Shown here: in pieces, positions 1-8,632 of the stretch | How positions within the stretch are numbered: the first letter of the stretch is position 1 | Layout: each line of letters starts with the position of its first letter | Notes under the pieces: generated by a model | Told to the model about the DNA's origin: nothing | Database searches by the model: none | Seen by the model: only the letters and a program-made list of their open reading frames with translations | Assembly: GCA_037190225.1 (NCBI GenBank) | Contig: JBBCJL010000006.1 | Location: forward strand, 310,001 to 374,000 | DNA: 64,000 bases | From: MKSF01 sp037190225 | GTDB lineage: Bacteria; Bacteroidota; Bacteroidia; Chitinophagales; Chitinophagaceae | Direction of reading: 5' to 3' | Program-made: the position numbers and the translations under genes

Positions 1-914
1 CCAAAAAGTGAAGGGAATATAAAGATCAGCGCGGCAAGCATAGCGGCACCGGTAAGGGCCCTTTTGTACACGCCGGAAGCATAGGAGCCGATCATATGTT
101 CCGTTTTCCGGAACAGCCGCGCATGGTAAACCGAAATAAAGCCGGCCAGCACGCCCAGCAGGATATAATAAGGGGTATTGAAAAAATCAAAGGTCAGCTC
201 TTCCCGGAAATGAAGCAGGATGTTTTCCTGCATGAATACATTGGCCATCAGCGCGCCTGTGGCGGATGATATGATCAGGGGTATGAACGCGGAAACGCTC
301 ATATCCGCCAGCACCACCTCTATAGCGAACAACACACCGGCAATGGGCGCGTTAAAGGCGGTAGCGATCCCCGCCGCCACGCCGCAGGCCAGCAATAAGG
401 TCCTTTGCTTGTAATTTAAGTGAAAGCTTTTGGCATAATTGGAGCCGAAAGCGGCGCCCGTTATGGCGATAGGCGATTCCAGCCCCGCTGACCCGCCCAT
501 GCCCACCGTGAGAGAGCTGGTGACGATCTGCGCGTACATCTGCTTTTTGGGCATAAACCCCGAATGACGGGCTACGGCTATCATCACCTGTGAAGTGCCC
601 TTTTCTATCTTACCGCCCAGGAATTTTCTCACCACCAGCACTGTGAGCAGGATACCCGCAACAGGTAAGATGCTGTTGACATAAGGCAGCTTGATAAGCG
701 CATTCACATACGCGGCGAACTCGAATACCTTATGTGCAAAGGTTTTGAGCACTATCACCGCCAATCCTGAGGAGATAGCCACCAGGACGGAGGAAAGGTA
801 CAGGAACTGCCTTGCCGACAGGACGGATTGCAGCATGCTGAAAATACCTTCCAGTAAATGAATACCTTTATTGATGGCAATAAAGACCTTATACCTTTTC
901 TTTATTCTATCCAT
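1..914 (-). CDS. ClC-family chloride channel/transporter, C-terminus outside window
   Basis: The gene begins at the ATG at 914-912 and reads leftwards off the window edge, so about 304 codons are present and the 3' end is missing. The translation starts M-D-R-I-K-K-R and is strongly hydrophobic with repeated membrane helices. A stretch reading K-G-T-S-Q-V-M matches the conserved helix-D region, and M-G-G-S-A-G-L-E-S-P matches the GxExP motif of ClC proteins; the gating glutamate of that motif is retained. ClC proteins conduct or exchange chloride across the inner membrane. The small GldL-like gene lies 44 bases upstream on the same strand. The family call is firm; channel versus H+/Cl- exchanger cannot be decided from this fragment. 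Confidence 0.88.
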   Translation of the reverse strand, partial: MDRIKKRYKVFIAINKGIHLLEGIFSMLQSVLSARQFLYLSSVLVAISSGLAVIVLKTFAHKVFEFAAYVNALIKLPYVNSILPVAGILLTVLVVRKFLGGKIEKGTSQVMIAVARHSGFMPKKQMYAQIVTSSLTVGMGGSAGLESPIAITGAAFGSNYAKSFHLNYKQRTLLLACGVAAGIATAFNAPIAGVLFAIEVVLADMSVSAFIPLIISSATGALMANVFMQENILLHFREELTFDFFNTPYYILLGVLAGFISVYHARLFRKTEHMIGSYASGVYKRALTGAAMLAALIFIFPSLF

Positions 915-958
915 AATATCCTCCAAAGATAGTATAGAATATGATAGAACTAGGCAGA

Positions 959-1156
959 TCAGGAGTTTAAAAAAGCCTTATTGCCGGGATTCCTGAGCAT
1001 CCTGATGACAAGCACCAGCACTCCGGCCACTTCCATAAAAATTCCGATGGTCAGCAGCCAGTTGGCGCCGGGCCAGTGCTGCAGCTTAAAAAGCGCCCCG
1101 AACAGCACCAGTATGATGCCGAGCGCTATCAGGATAATGCCGTGCTTTATTTTCAT
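959..1156 (-). CDS. Small membrane protein resembling the GldL N-terminal segment
   Basis: This 65-residue protein has two predicted membrane helices (about residues 7-24 and 33-52). Between them is the motif LFKLQHWPGANWL, the signature loop of the membrane segment of GldL, a gliding/T9SS motor protein. It lacks the long cytoplasmic domain of real GldL. Small proteins with this motif are scattered through Bacteroidetes genomes, and their role is not known to me. It lies directly upstream of the ClC gene on the same strand, so the two may be co-transcribed. Length, codon use and motif support a real gene; the function is open. Confidence 0.7.
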   Translation of the reverse strand: MKIKHGIILIALGIILVLFGALFKLQHWPGANWLLTIGIFMEVAGVLVLVIRMLRNPGNKAFLNS

Positions 1157-1573
1157 GTGAATACTTGTTTTTACTGTAAAGATACAGACACATTACCAAT
1201 ATTTTACACCTGATCCTGATGCAGCCGCCCGGATATACTGTAGGTAAAAGTGATCACATATACCTATAATAGGATATGACCCGTTATGACAGGTGCGCCG
1301 GGAAGCGGCCGCTCTGCGCGGTCATAGAATGCTGTCTTTATCTCCATATAACAGATAGTCCGTTTTATGTAATATACGATACCTGCACAGATTACCGGTG
1401 CGCGCATGGCGCAGCAGGGAAGTCCGATCGCGGGAACTATGAGAATAGGGGATAAAAAGGATGTATCCGCGCCTCCGATTTTAACTAAAATGAATAAAGT
1501 AGGATAAAGTTTATCTGATATTGTTTAAATTGCACTCTCAAAAAATCAGGATATAATCTTTATATAACTCTCA
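1157..1573. other. Intergenic gap between divergent genes
   Basis: These 417 bases separate the minus-strand small membrane protein from accC. I see no coding sequence with plausible composition, no convincing TAnnTTTG box and no strong hairpin. The last 100 bases are AT-rich and presumably carry the accC promoter. Confidence 0.5.
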
Positions 1574-3052
1574 ATGAATAAAATACTAGTCGCCAACAGG
1601 GGGGAAATTGCCCTGCGCATCATGCGCTCCGCAAAAGAAATGGGTATCAGGACCTTAGCCGTATATTCCGAAGCAGACAGGAATATGCCTTTTGTCCGGT
1701 ATGCCGATGAGGCCGTTTGTATCGGCCCGGCCCTGTCCGCGCAGTCCTACCTGAGAGGCGACCATATCATTGAAGTAGCTAAAAAATACGGCGCGGATGC
1801 TATCCACCCGGGCTACGGCTTCCTGAGCGAGAATGCCGATTTTTCCAGGGCGGTAACGGATGCCGGCCTGACCTTTATAGGACCTTCCCATTATTCCATC
1901 AATATGATGGGGAGTAAAATAGCCGCCAAGCAGGCGGCACAGCAATTCGATGTGCCTATGGTGCCCGGTACGGACAAGCCTATACAGGACCTGGAGGAAG
2001 CCATGGAGATCGCAGAAAGGGTAGGATTCCCTATCCTGATCAAGGCTTCTGCCGGCGGCGGCGGCAAGGGGATGCGTACGGTAAATGCCATGGAAGAGCT
2101 GGAAGAGCAGATGCGGATGGCGAAAAGCGAAGCGCTGAGCGCCTTTGGCAACGATGATGTTTTTATAGAAAAATTTGTGGCCTCTCCCAAGCATATCGAG
2201 ATACAGGTACTGGGTGATCAGCATGGCAACTATGTGTACCTGTTTGAACGGGAATGCTCCATACAGCGCCGTCATCAGAAGCTGATAGAGGAAGCGCCTT
2301 CTTCCTGCCTGACGCCCGGTATCCGTGAAGCGATGGGGAGATGCGCGGTAGATGTGGCACGGGCCTGTAAATATTACGGGGCCGGTACCATAGAATTCCT
2401 GGTGGATGATGACCTGAACTTTTACTTCCTGGAAATGAATACCCGCCTGCAGGTGGAGCACTGTGTAACGGAATATATCACAGGTGTGGACCTGGTAAAG
2501 GAGCAGATACGCGTAGCCAGGGGAGAGCAGCTCTCTTTCTCGCAGGAAGATCTGAAGATCAACGGTCACAGCATAGAGCTGCGTGTATGCGCGGAAGACC
2601 CGATGGAGAACTTCGTGCCGGACACCGGCAGCCTGGATGTATATATACGGCCGCAGGGTCCCGGTGTACGCGTGGATGACGGGTATGAGCAGGGCCTGGA
2701 GATCCCTATCTTCTACGACCCGATGATAGCCAAGCTGGTGGTCTGGGGACAAACCCGCGACGAGGCTATCGCCAGGCTGTGCAGGGCGGTGGATGAATAT
2801 AAGATAAAAGGTATCAAGACCACGCTGCAGTTTGGCAAATGGGCCGTCCAGCAGCCGGCTTTCAGGGAAGGGAAATTCGATACGAAATTCATTGAAAAAT
2901 ACTTTAAGCCGGAATACCTTGCTGTCAGCAACAGCGATTACAACGCCATAGCTTCCGCCTTTGCCACCCAGATATGGGAAAAAGGCAAGCAGGAGCTGAG
3001 GCAGCCGGTAAACGCCGGTATCAGCAACTGGAAGCTGAACAGGAAAAATTAA
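1574..3052 (+). CDS. accC: Biotin carboxylase subunit of acetyl-/propionyl-CoA carboxylase
   Basis: Biotin carboxylase makes carboxybiotin on the carrier protein from ATP and bicarbonate, the first half-reaction of acyl-CoA carboxylases. The 492 residues show the N-terminal fold (ILVANRGEIA), the ATP-grasp glycine loop KASAGGGGKGM near residues 156-167, ECSIQRRHQK, and the MNTRLQVEH catalytic motif near 287-295. The protein is about 40 residues longer than E. coli AccC, as is common in Bacteroidetes. No biotin carrier or carboxyltransferase gene is adjacent, so acetyl-CoA (fatty acid synthesis) and propionyl-CoA use cannot be separated; the mutase gene at 42-45 kb does not decide it. A hairpin terminator follows the stop. 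Confidence 0.92.
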   Translation: MNKILVANRGEIALRIMRSAKEMGIRTLAVYSEADRNMPFVRYADEAVCIGPALSAQSYLRGDHIIEVAKKYGADAIHPGYGFLSENADFSRAVTDAGLTFIGPSHYSINMMGSKIAAKQAAQQFDVPMVPGTDKPIQDLEEAMEIAERVGFPILIKASAGGGGKGMRTVNAMEELEEQMRMAKSEALSAFGNDDVFIEKFVASPKHIEIQVLGDQHGNYVYLFERECSIQRRHQKLIEEAPSSCLTPGIREAMGRCAVDVARACKYYGAGTIEFLVDDDLNFYFLEMNTRLQVEHCVTEYITGVDLVKEQIRVARGEQLSFSQEDLKINGHSIELRVCAEDPMENFVPDTGSLDVYIRPQGPGVRVDDGYEQGLEIPIFYDPMIAKLVVWGQTRDEAIARLCRAVDEYKIKGIKTTLQFGKWAVQQPAFREGKFDTKFIEKYFKPEYLAVSNSDYNAIASAFATQIWEKGKQELRQPVNAGISNWKLNRKN

Positions 3053-3058
3053 GATACC

Positions 3059-3096
3059 GTGAATGGCACCAGGGAATGCCATTCACATTTTTATTT
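3059..3096 (+). terminator. Intrinsic terminator after accC
   Basis: Perfect 10-bp arms (3059-3068 and 3077-3086) enclose an 8-base loop and are followed by TTTTTATTT. Confidence 0.8.
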
Positions 3097-3100
3097 CAGA

Positions 3101-3108
3101 TAATTTTG
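3101..3108 (+). promoter_or_regulatory. -7 box for rpiB
   Basis: TAATTTTG fits the Bacteroidetes -7 consensus TAnnTTTG and lies 23 bases before the rpiB ATG, just after the accC terminator, so rpiB probably has its own transcript. Confidence 0.55.
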
Positions 3109-3131
3109 TCATAATTAATACCAAATAACGC

Positions 3132-3578
3132 ATGTCTGTAGCATTTGATACCCGGAAAAAACTGACCATCGGCGGAGACCACGCCGGATATGAATATAAG
3201 GAATTACTGAAGCCGGTAATTGAAGCCCTGGGCCTGGAAATAGATGATAAAGGTCCTTTTTCCGAAGCATCGGTGGACTATCCTGATTTCGCGCACCCCG
3301 TAGCCATGGATGTGAGTGAAGGTATTGCCGGGGTGGGTATCCTGATATGCGGCAGCGGCAACGGTGTATGCATGACGGCCAATAAGCATGCCAATGTAAG
3401 GGCAGCGCTGTGCTGGAACCGGGAGCTTGCGGCGCTGGCCAGGCAGCACAACAATGCCAACGTGCTGTGTATTCCCGCGCGCTTTGTTGATGTGGAAACG
3501 GCCAAAGCCATGGTCACAGCTTTTCTCACCACAGCCTTTGAAGGCGGACGTCACGAAAAGAGAGTTGCTAAAATTTAA
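3132..3578 (+). CDS. rpiB: Ribose-5-phosphate isomerase B
   Basis: RpiB interconverts ribose-5-phosphate and ribulose-5-phosphate in the pentose phosphate pathway in the cytoplasm. The 148 residues are the normal family length. The N-terminal GGDHAGYEYKE, the D-Y-P-D-F substrate loop (residues 49-53) and CGSGNGVCMTANK (residues 73-85, holding the usual catalytic-site cysteine) are all present, as is the C-terminal R-H-x-x-R phosphate-binding segment. It has its own -7 box and is followed after 24 bases by tatC on the same strand. Confidence 0.95.
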   Translation: MSVAFDTRKKLTIGGDHAGYEYKELLKPVIEALGLEIDDKGPFSEASVDYPDFAHPVAMDVSEGIAGVGILICGSGNGVCMTANKHANVRAALCWNRELAALARQHNNANVLCIPARFVDVETAKAMVTAFLTTAFEGGRHEKRVAKI

Positions 3579-3602
3579 TATTGACCTTAAAACATATCAG
3601 TT

Positions 3603-4469
3603 TTGAGCATAGTCGACAGATTCCTGTCCAAAAGAGGAAACGGATCCAGCAGGGGCGAAATGCCTTTTACGGAACATCTGGAACAATTAAGGTGGCATAT
3701 CTTCCGTTCCATTATAGCTATTATAGTCTGCGCTATAGTGGTCTTCAGCAATATTGACTGGATCTTTGACAATATCATCATCGGTCCTGCCAATAAGGAT
3801 TTCCTTACCTACCGCGTGCTCTGCTACTGGGGCGCCAGGCTGAACACCCCGGGATTATGCCTGGAGGAGATCAGGCTGGAATTCCAGAATACCCAGCTGG
3901 CCGGGCAGTTTATGATCTCCCTGTCCTCCTCCGTGATGATAGGCTTTATCGTAGCCTTTCCGTACGTGTTCTGGGAGCTATGGCGCTTTGTAAAGCCGGC
4001 GCTGAAAGACAATGAGCTGCGGCTGGCCAGGGGCATCGTATTCTGGAGCTCCCTGCTTTTCTTCCTGGGGGTATTGTTCGCCTACTATATTATCGTACCC
4101 TTCACCGTCAACTTCTTCGCGACCTATACCCTGAGCGAGAAATTTCACAACATTATCACCATAGCCAACTATTATGATACGCTCTTTGACGTCATACTCG
4201 GCCTGGGCATTGTATTTGAGCTGCCTATCCTTATCTATTTCCTGTCAAGGATAGGGCTGATAACGCCACGGTTTCTACGAGACAAGAGGAAATACGCCAT
4301 TATGATCATCATAGTACTGTCCGCCTTTATTTCCCCGCCGGATGTCTTCAGCCTTTTCTTTATCGCGGTACCGCTTGTGATCCTGTACGAGATAGGCATA
4401 CTGATCAGCGTAAGGGTGGCTAAAAGGGCTGGGCTGCCTACAAAGGAAGTTAAAAGGCTGGATTGGTAA
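3603..4469 (+). CDS. tatC: Sec-independent (Tat) translocase subunit TatC
   Basis: TatC is the inner-membrane receptor for twin-arginine signal peptides and forms the folded-protein translocase with TatA/TatB proteins. The 288 residues contain six predicted membrane helices, the N-terminal MPFTEHLEQLRWH motif, the F-P-Y-V-F-W-E loop and the conserved P-P-D in the C-terminal half. The start is uncertain. A TTG at 3603 gives a 19-residue basic N-terminal extension of a kind I recall from related TatC proteins, while the ATG at 3660 would begin exactly at the conserved motif. No tatA gene is adjacent. It sits between rpiB and a rhodanese gene. Confidence 0.93.
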   Translation: MSIVDRFLSKRGNGSSRGEMPFTEHLEQLRWHIFRSIIAIIVCAIVVFSNIDWIFDNIIIGPANKDFLTYRVLCYWGARLNTPGLCLEEIRLEFQNTQLAGQFMISLSSSVMIGFIVAFPYVFWELWRFVKPALKDNELRLARGIVFWSSLLFFLGVLFAYYIIVPFTVNFFATYTLSEKFHNIITIANYYDTLFDVILGLGIVFELPILIYFLSRIGLITPRFLRDKRKYAIMIIIVLSAFISPPDVFSLFFIAVPLVILYEIGILISVRVAKRAGLPTKEVKRLDW

Positions 4470-4476
4470 TATTCAT

Positions 4477-4484
4477 TATATTTG
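4477..4484 (+). promoter_or_regulatory. -7 box for the rhodanese gene
   Basis: TATATTTG fits TAnnTTTG and lies 22 bases before the ATG at 4507. Confidence 0.5.
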
Positions 4485-4506
4485 TACTTCAAAAATCATT
4501 AAAAGT

Positions 4507-4827
4507 ATGCGTCAGATAACCGTAGCTGATTTAAAAGCGAGATTAGATAAGGGAGAAACACTTCACGTGCTGGATGTACGCGAGCCGAACGAATATGAGG
4601 AGGTGAATATCAATGCTAAATTATTGCCGCTGAGCGCGCTGAAGAATTTTGAGACCGATGCCGTAGAGGACTGGAAGGACCAGGAGGTTTTCGTGCACTG
4701 TAAAAGCGGTGTAAGAAGTATGCAGGCCTGTATGCTGCTGGAAGCTGCCGGTTTTAAGGATGCCGTAAATGTGGAGGGCGGCATCATGGCCTGGCTGCAG
4801 AACTTCCCGGATACCAGGCTTCCCTGA
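4507..4827 (+). CDS. Single-domain rhodanese-like protein
   Basis: This 106-residue protein is one rhodanese domain. It has the N-terminal V-L-D-V-R-E-P-N-E-Y element and an active-site loop HCKSGVRS with catalytic cysteine 65 in a six-residue loop, as in sulfurtransferases of the GlpE/PspE type. Such proteins carry persulfide sulfur or detoxify thiols in the cytoplasm; no signal peptide is seen. It has its own promoter box and is closed by a strong terminator, so it looks monocistronic. The physiological sulfur donor and acceptor cannot be told from the sequence. Confidence 0.88.
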   Translation: MRQITVADLKARLDKGETLHVLDVREPNEYEEVNINAKLLPLSALKNFETDAVEDWKDQEVFVHCKSGVRSMQACMLLEAAGFKDAVNVEGGIMAWLQNFPDTRLP

Positions 4828-4858
4828 AAGAATATTTAATCCCGTATGGGTTTAAAAA

Positions 4859-4890
4859 GGTAAGACTAAAAAAGTCTTACCTTTATTGTT
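4859..4890 (+). terminator. Intrinsic terminator after the rhodanese gene
   Basis: Arms GGTAAGACT (4859-4867) and AGTCTTACC (4873-4881) with a 5-base A loop, followed by a T-rich run. Confidence 0.8.
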
Positions 4891-4904
4891 ATTATTATCC
4901 TGCT

Positions 4905-5474
4905 ATGCACGAATTAGAGCCATATTACAACTGGGAAGATTACTATAAATCCTCTGAAGATGAATTGAGCCCCTTCTACGATGTGGAGGAGCCCTCTTTT
5001 GAATATACCAACCAGGTGTATAATTACCTGATACATCCCAACTGGGACCATTTCGGCTCCAGGACCCTGTACCTGAAAGTATTATTTGTGAATTACGAAA
5101 AGAATTATGCCATTATAGAGCTGATAGGCGAGTGGAATGACGCGGTGGAAAATGACATTATGAACCTGAAGCGGGAAGTCATCGACAGTATGATATCGAA
5201 CGGGATCTACAAATTTATCCTGATCTGTGAAAATGTGATGAACTTCCATGCGGACGATTACGATTACTATAAGGAGTGGCAGGAGGATATTGAAGACGAG
5301 GCCGGGTATATGGTGCTGGTGAATATGCCGGAGCATTGCCTGCAGGAAATGAAAAGCGCGCGCCTTACCAAATATTTCTGGGTATTGAAATACGATAAAT
5401 GGCGTACCCATCAGCCCAAGCACTTTTATCATTACGTGAACGATTATATCAACAACACGTTGGGAACAGCATAA
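4905..5474 (+). CDS. Conserved acidic hypothetical protein
   Basis: This 189-residue protein is rich in Tyr, Asp and Glu, especially in the first 35 residues and around 115-135. It has no signal peptide, membrane helix or motif that I recognise. Alternating hydrophobic segments around residues 58-78 and 100-112 suggest an alpha/beta fold, loosely like SpoIIAA/STAS-type small domains, but this is only an impression. Composition and codon use match the neighbours, and it lies between two good terminators, so it is almost certainly a real single-gene unit. No function is assigned. Confidence 0.75.
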   Translation: MHELEPYYNWEDYYKSSEDELSPFYDVEEPSFEYTNQVYNYLIHPNWDHFGSRTLYLKVLFVNYEKNYAIIELIGEWNDAVENDIMNLKREVIDSMISNGIYKFILICENVMNFHADDYDYYKEWQEDIEDEAGYMVLVNMPEHCLQEMKSARLTKYFWVLKYDKWRTHQPKHFYHYVNDYINNTLGTA

Positions 5475-5510
5475 AAAAGGACAGCTTCCGAAAGAAGCTG
5501 TCCTTTTTAT
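5474..5510. terminator. Bidirectional terminator between convergent genes
   Basis: AAAAAGGACAGCTT and AAGCTGTCCTTTTT form a long stem around a 7-base loop with A and T tracts on either side, so it can end transcription from both strands. Confidence 0.8.
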
Positions 5511-5526
5511 TTCAGATCGGAGCAAA

Positions 5527-5907
5527 TTATTTTGCTAACAGTCTTTCCTGTAATTTAGAAGCATATTCAGCCCATAATTTAGCATCTTCAGCAGTCATTT
5601 TAGCAGCTACTTCAGTTGCTTTTGTAGACCACTCCTGCATTCTGCCGGTCAGCTCCTGAACTTTAGCAGCATCACCTGCTTTGGAAGCAGCAACCATCTC
5701 ATCAACGAAAGCAGTGTACTCTTTTGCAAACTGCTGCGCTTCCGGAGTAGAGAAGTTAGGAACTTCAGAAGTTACGGTAACTTTAGTTTCAGTTGTTTCT
5801 TCTGGAGTAGTAGTTTGCTCAACTTTTACAGTTTCGCTGGTTTCATTATTGCCACAGGAAACGATTGCCAGGGAAGCAACCAACAGGGGAAGGATAACTT
5901 TTTTCAT
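5527..5907 (-). CDS. Small lipoprotein with charged helical domain
   Basis: The 126-residue product begins with a lipoprotein signal peptide whose lipobox I-V-S-C puts the lipidated cysteine at residue 18. A Thr/Glu-rich linker (about 20-48) follows, then a helical domain rich in Ala, Lys and Glu. It is therefore probably periplasmic and membrane-anchored. I do not recognise the helical domain; it resembles many short Bacteroidetes lipoproteins of unknown role. A -7 box lies 19 bases upstream, and the gene converges on the preceding plus-strand gene through a shared terminator. Confidence 0.8.
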   Translation of the reverse strand: MKKVILPLLVASLAIVSCGNNETSETVKVEQTTTPEETTETKVTVTSEVPNFSTPEAQQFAKEYTAFVDEMVAASKAGDAAKVQELTGRMQEWSTKATEVAAKMTAEDAKLWAEYASKLQERLLAK

Positions 5908-5925
5908 AAATTATTTATTTTTCCG

Positions 5926-5933
5926 CAAAGTTA
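5926..5933 (-). promoter_or_regulatory. -7 box for the small lipoprotein
   Basis: On the minus strand this reads TAACTTTG, matching TAnnTTTG, 18 bases upstream of the start codon. Confidence 0.5.
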
Positions 5934-6066
5934 TATGGTTTTTTGGATTAGTCTAATTTTTTGCAATATTTTATAATATTTTTTTATGATGCGACCTCCA
6001 ATGGCCTTCTTCCGTATTTAAACAATAAATAATGCGTGTAATACATTATTTTTAGCATTAAATCTA

Positions 6067-6074
6067 TACCTTTG
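6067..6074 (+). promoter_or_regulatory. -7 box for pnp
   Basis: TACCTTTG matches the Bacteroidetes -7 consensus and lies about 97 bases before the pnp ATG, implying a long 5' leader. A long leader would suit autoregulation of PNPase, but no such structure is proved here. Confidence 0.55.
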
Positions 6075-6171
6075 TGTACATTAATTAAAAATATACATTT
6101 TGTTTCCCGGAAAATGGGGAAGGGAAACATTGTAGCGGAAAATTTCCCCAGAGAATTTATAAAACATATAT

Positions 6172-8448
6172 ATGATATTAAATCCGACATCTGTTTCATT
6201 TACCTTACCTAATGGTAAAGAGGTGATCATCGAAACAGGTAAAATGGCACGTCAGGCAGACGGTGCAGTAACAGTAAGATGTGGCAACTGTATTATATTA
6301 GCTACGGCGGTTGCGAGCAAAGAACCTAAACCAGGTCAGTCTTTTTTCCCACTAACAGTAGATTACCAGGAGAAATTTGCTTCGGCAGGCCGGATCCCCG
6401 GATCCTTCTTTAAGCGCGAAGGCCGGCTGAACGATTATGAAGTATTGATCTCCCGCCTGATAGACAGGGCTTTACGTCCGTTATTTCCTGAAAATTACCT
6501 GTGCGATGTACAGATACTTGTTTCATTGATCTCGTATGACGCAGAAGTATTGCCTGATGCGCTGGCCTGTCTGGCAGCATCTGCAGCGCTGGCCGTATCG
6601 GATATACCGGTACAGGAGATCATCTCCGAAGTAAGGATAGCGCGCGTTAACGGTACATTTGAGATCAACCCTTCACGTGCCCAGCTGGAATACGCTGATA
6701 TGGACTTTATAGTGGCTGCCACTGAAAAGAACATCATGATGGTGGAAGGTGAAGCCAAGGAATGCCAGGAGGAAGACCTCGTACAGGCTATTGAGGTGGC
6801 GCACCAGGCTATCAGGGTACAGGTGGCTGCACAGCAGCAGCTGAGGGATAAAGTGGGCATCACCGCCAAACGTGAGGTGGCGCCTTTCGAGGAGAACCCT
6901 GAGATAAAGGAAAAGGTAAGCGCTTTTGCCGCTGCCAGGATGCTGGAAATATCCAGCGCAGGTACTTCCAAGCACCATCGCTCCGATGCTTACAGCCTGC
7001 TGAAGGAAGAGCTGATAGCCAGCTTTGGCGAAGAGCCGGATGAGCAGGATATCGTGCTCGCGAAACGTTACTTTGATGACCTGATGTATTATACTGTCAG
7101 GAATATGATACTGGACCAGGGTATCCGCCTGGACGGCCGTCCGCTGGATAAGGTACGTCCGCTGGAAATGGAAACGGACATCCTGCCTTCCCCGCACGGT
7201 TCCGCACTCTTCACCCGTGGTGAGACCCAGTCTTTAACCACTGTTACCCTGGGTACCAAGGACGATGAGCTCCTGGTAGAGACCGCCGGCACCAGCAATA
7301 ATGTTAACTTTATACTTCACTATAACTTCCCGCCGTTCTCCACCGGTGAGGTAAAGCCGATGAGAGGTCCGGGCAGAAGGGAAGTGGGTCACGGTAACCT
7401 GGCCAAACGCTCCCTGCAGCAGCTCTTCCCTAAGGATTATCCTTATACGGTGCGTATCGTGTCCGATATCCTGGAATCCAACGGTTCGTCCTCTATGGCA
7501 ACCGTATGTGCCGGCTCCCTGGCCCTGTTTGATGCGGGTGTGCCATATGCCAAGCACGTAGGCGGTATCGCCATGGGGCTTATCAGCCGCGCTGAAGATG
7601 GCAAATGGGCAGTGCTCTCCGACATCCTCGGCGATGAGGACCACCTGGGAGATATGGACTTTAAAGTGACCGGTACCCGCGATGGAATCTGTGGCATACA
7701 GATGGATATCAAGGTGGACGGCTTAAGCATGGATGTGATGCGCCAGGCGCTGGCACAGGCAAAAGATGGCCGCCTGCACATCCTGGATCACATGTACAAC
7801 TGTATCAGCACATCCCGTGAAGATCTGAAACCGCACGCGCCTCGTATCGAGCAAATGATAGTGGAACGTGAATTCATCGGTGCTATCATTGGCCCCGGCG
7901 GCAAGATCATCCAGGAGATCCAGAGAGAGACCGGTACCGAGATCAGCATAGAAGAAGTACAGGACAAAGGAGTGGTGAAAATCTTCTCTAACAACGGCGA
8001 TAACCTGGCCAGGGCTAAGGAATGGATCAAGGGTATCGTAGCTGTACCGGAAGTAGGTGAGATCTATGAATCCGTTGTAAAATCCATTATGCCTTTCGGT
8101 GCGTTCGTGGAATTCTTACCTGGTAAGCAGGGATTGCTGCACATTTCCGAAGTAAGCTGGAAACGCCTGGAGAACCTGGATGGCATCCTGTCTGAAGGTG
8201 ATGAGATAAAGGTAAAGCTCGTGGGTGTGGATCCCAAGACCGGCAAATACAGGCTGAGCCGTAAGGAGCTGGTACCTAAGCCTGAGGGCTACGTGGAAAG
8301 ACCGGAAAGGGAAAGAGCGCCACGCGGCAACGGTGGCGGCGGTAACAGGAATGGTAACAGCAGACCTCCCCGTCCGCAGCATAACAATGCGAATACCGCT
8401 GAAAGAAGCGAAAGCGTAAAAAGCGATGACCATAACGATAACGGCTAA
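6172..8448 (+). CDS. pnp: Polyribonucleotide nucleotidyltransferase (PNPase)
   Basis: PNPase degrades RNA 3'-to-5' with phosphate, releasing nucleoside diphosphates, and forms a trimer in the cytoplasm. The 758 residues hold two RNase PH domains (about 10-220 and 325-550) joined by a helical domain, a KH domain with IIGPGGKIIQEIQ near 568-580, and an S1 domain near 625-695 (SIMPFGAFVEF). The tail after residue 700 is basic and rich in Arg, Gly and Asn, a likely disordered RNA-binding extension seen in Bacteroidetes PNPases. The gene has its own promoter and terminator. Confidence 0.97.
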   Translation: MILNPTSVSFTLPNGKEVIIETGKMARQADGAVTVRCGNCIILATAVASKEPKPGQSFFPLTVDYQEKFASAGRIPGSFFKREGRLNDYEVLISRLIDRALRPLFPENYLCDVQILVSLISYDAEVLPDALACLAASAALAVSDIPVQEIISEVRIARVNGTFEINPSRAQLEYADMDFIVAATEKNIMMVEGEAKECQEEDLVQAIEVAHQAIRVQVAAQQQLRDKVGITAKREVAPFEENPEIKEKVSAFAAARMLEISSAGTSKHHRSDAYSLLKEELIASFGEEPDEQDIVLAKRYFDDLMYYTVRNMILDQGIRLDGRPLDKVRPLEMETDILPSPHGSALFTRGETQSLTTVTLGTKDDELLVETAGTSNNVNFILHYNFPPFSTGEVKPMRGPGRREVGHGNLAKRSLQQLFPKDYPYTVRIVSDILESNGSSSMATVCAGSLALFDAGVPYAKHVGGIAMGLISRAEDGKWAVLSDILGDEDHLGDMDFKVTGTRDGICGIQMDIKVDGLSMDVMRQALAQAKDGRLHILDHMYNCISTSREDLKPHAPRIEQMIVEREFIGAIIGPGGKIIQEIQRETGTEISIEEVQDKGVVKIFSNNGDNLARAKEWIKGIVAVPEVGEIYESVVKSIMPFGAFVEFLPGKQGLLHISEVSWKRLENLDGILSEGDEIKVKLVGVDPKTGKYRLSRKELVPKPEGYVERPERERAPRGNGGGGNRNGNSRPPRPQHNNANTAERSESVKSDDHNDNG

Positions 8449-8479
8449 GTTATCCTGACGGTAAAGCTATAAATATTCA

Positions 8480-8513
8480 AAGTCCTGAAGCAATAACGCT
8501 TCAGGACTTTTTA
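8480..8513 (+). terminator. Intrinsic terminator after pnp
   Basis: AGTCCTGAAGC and GCTTCAGGACT arms around a 6-base loop, followed by a T run. Confidence 0.85.
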
Positions 8514-8573
8514 TTGGCCGTTATGGTATGTGTTGCACTAATGAACAAAATCCATCATCTGAATTTCCTGCAA

Positions 8574-8601
8574 TAAAAAAGCCGGCTGTTCACAAGCCGG
8601 C
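8574..8601 (-). terminator. Minus-strand terminator after the FKBP gene
   Basis: GCCGGC at 8581-8586 and 8596-8601 form a stem; on the minus strand it is followed by TTTTTTATT. Confidence 0.7.
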
Positions 8602-8632
8602 CTGTTTATAATATGATTCAGGTAATATGCGG

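Noticed and set aside
1655..3082. Minus-strand 475-codon open frame opposite accC
   Set aside because: Lies wholly over a firmly identified gene, is rich in His, Arg and Gly in shadow fashion, and matches no family.
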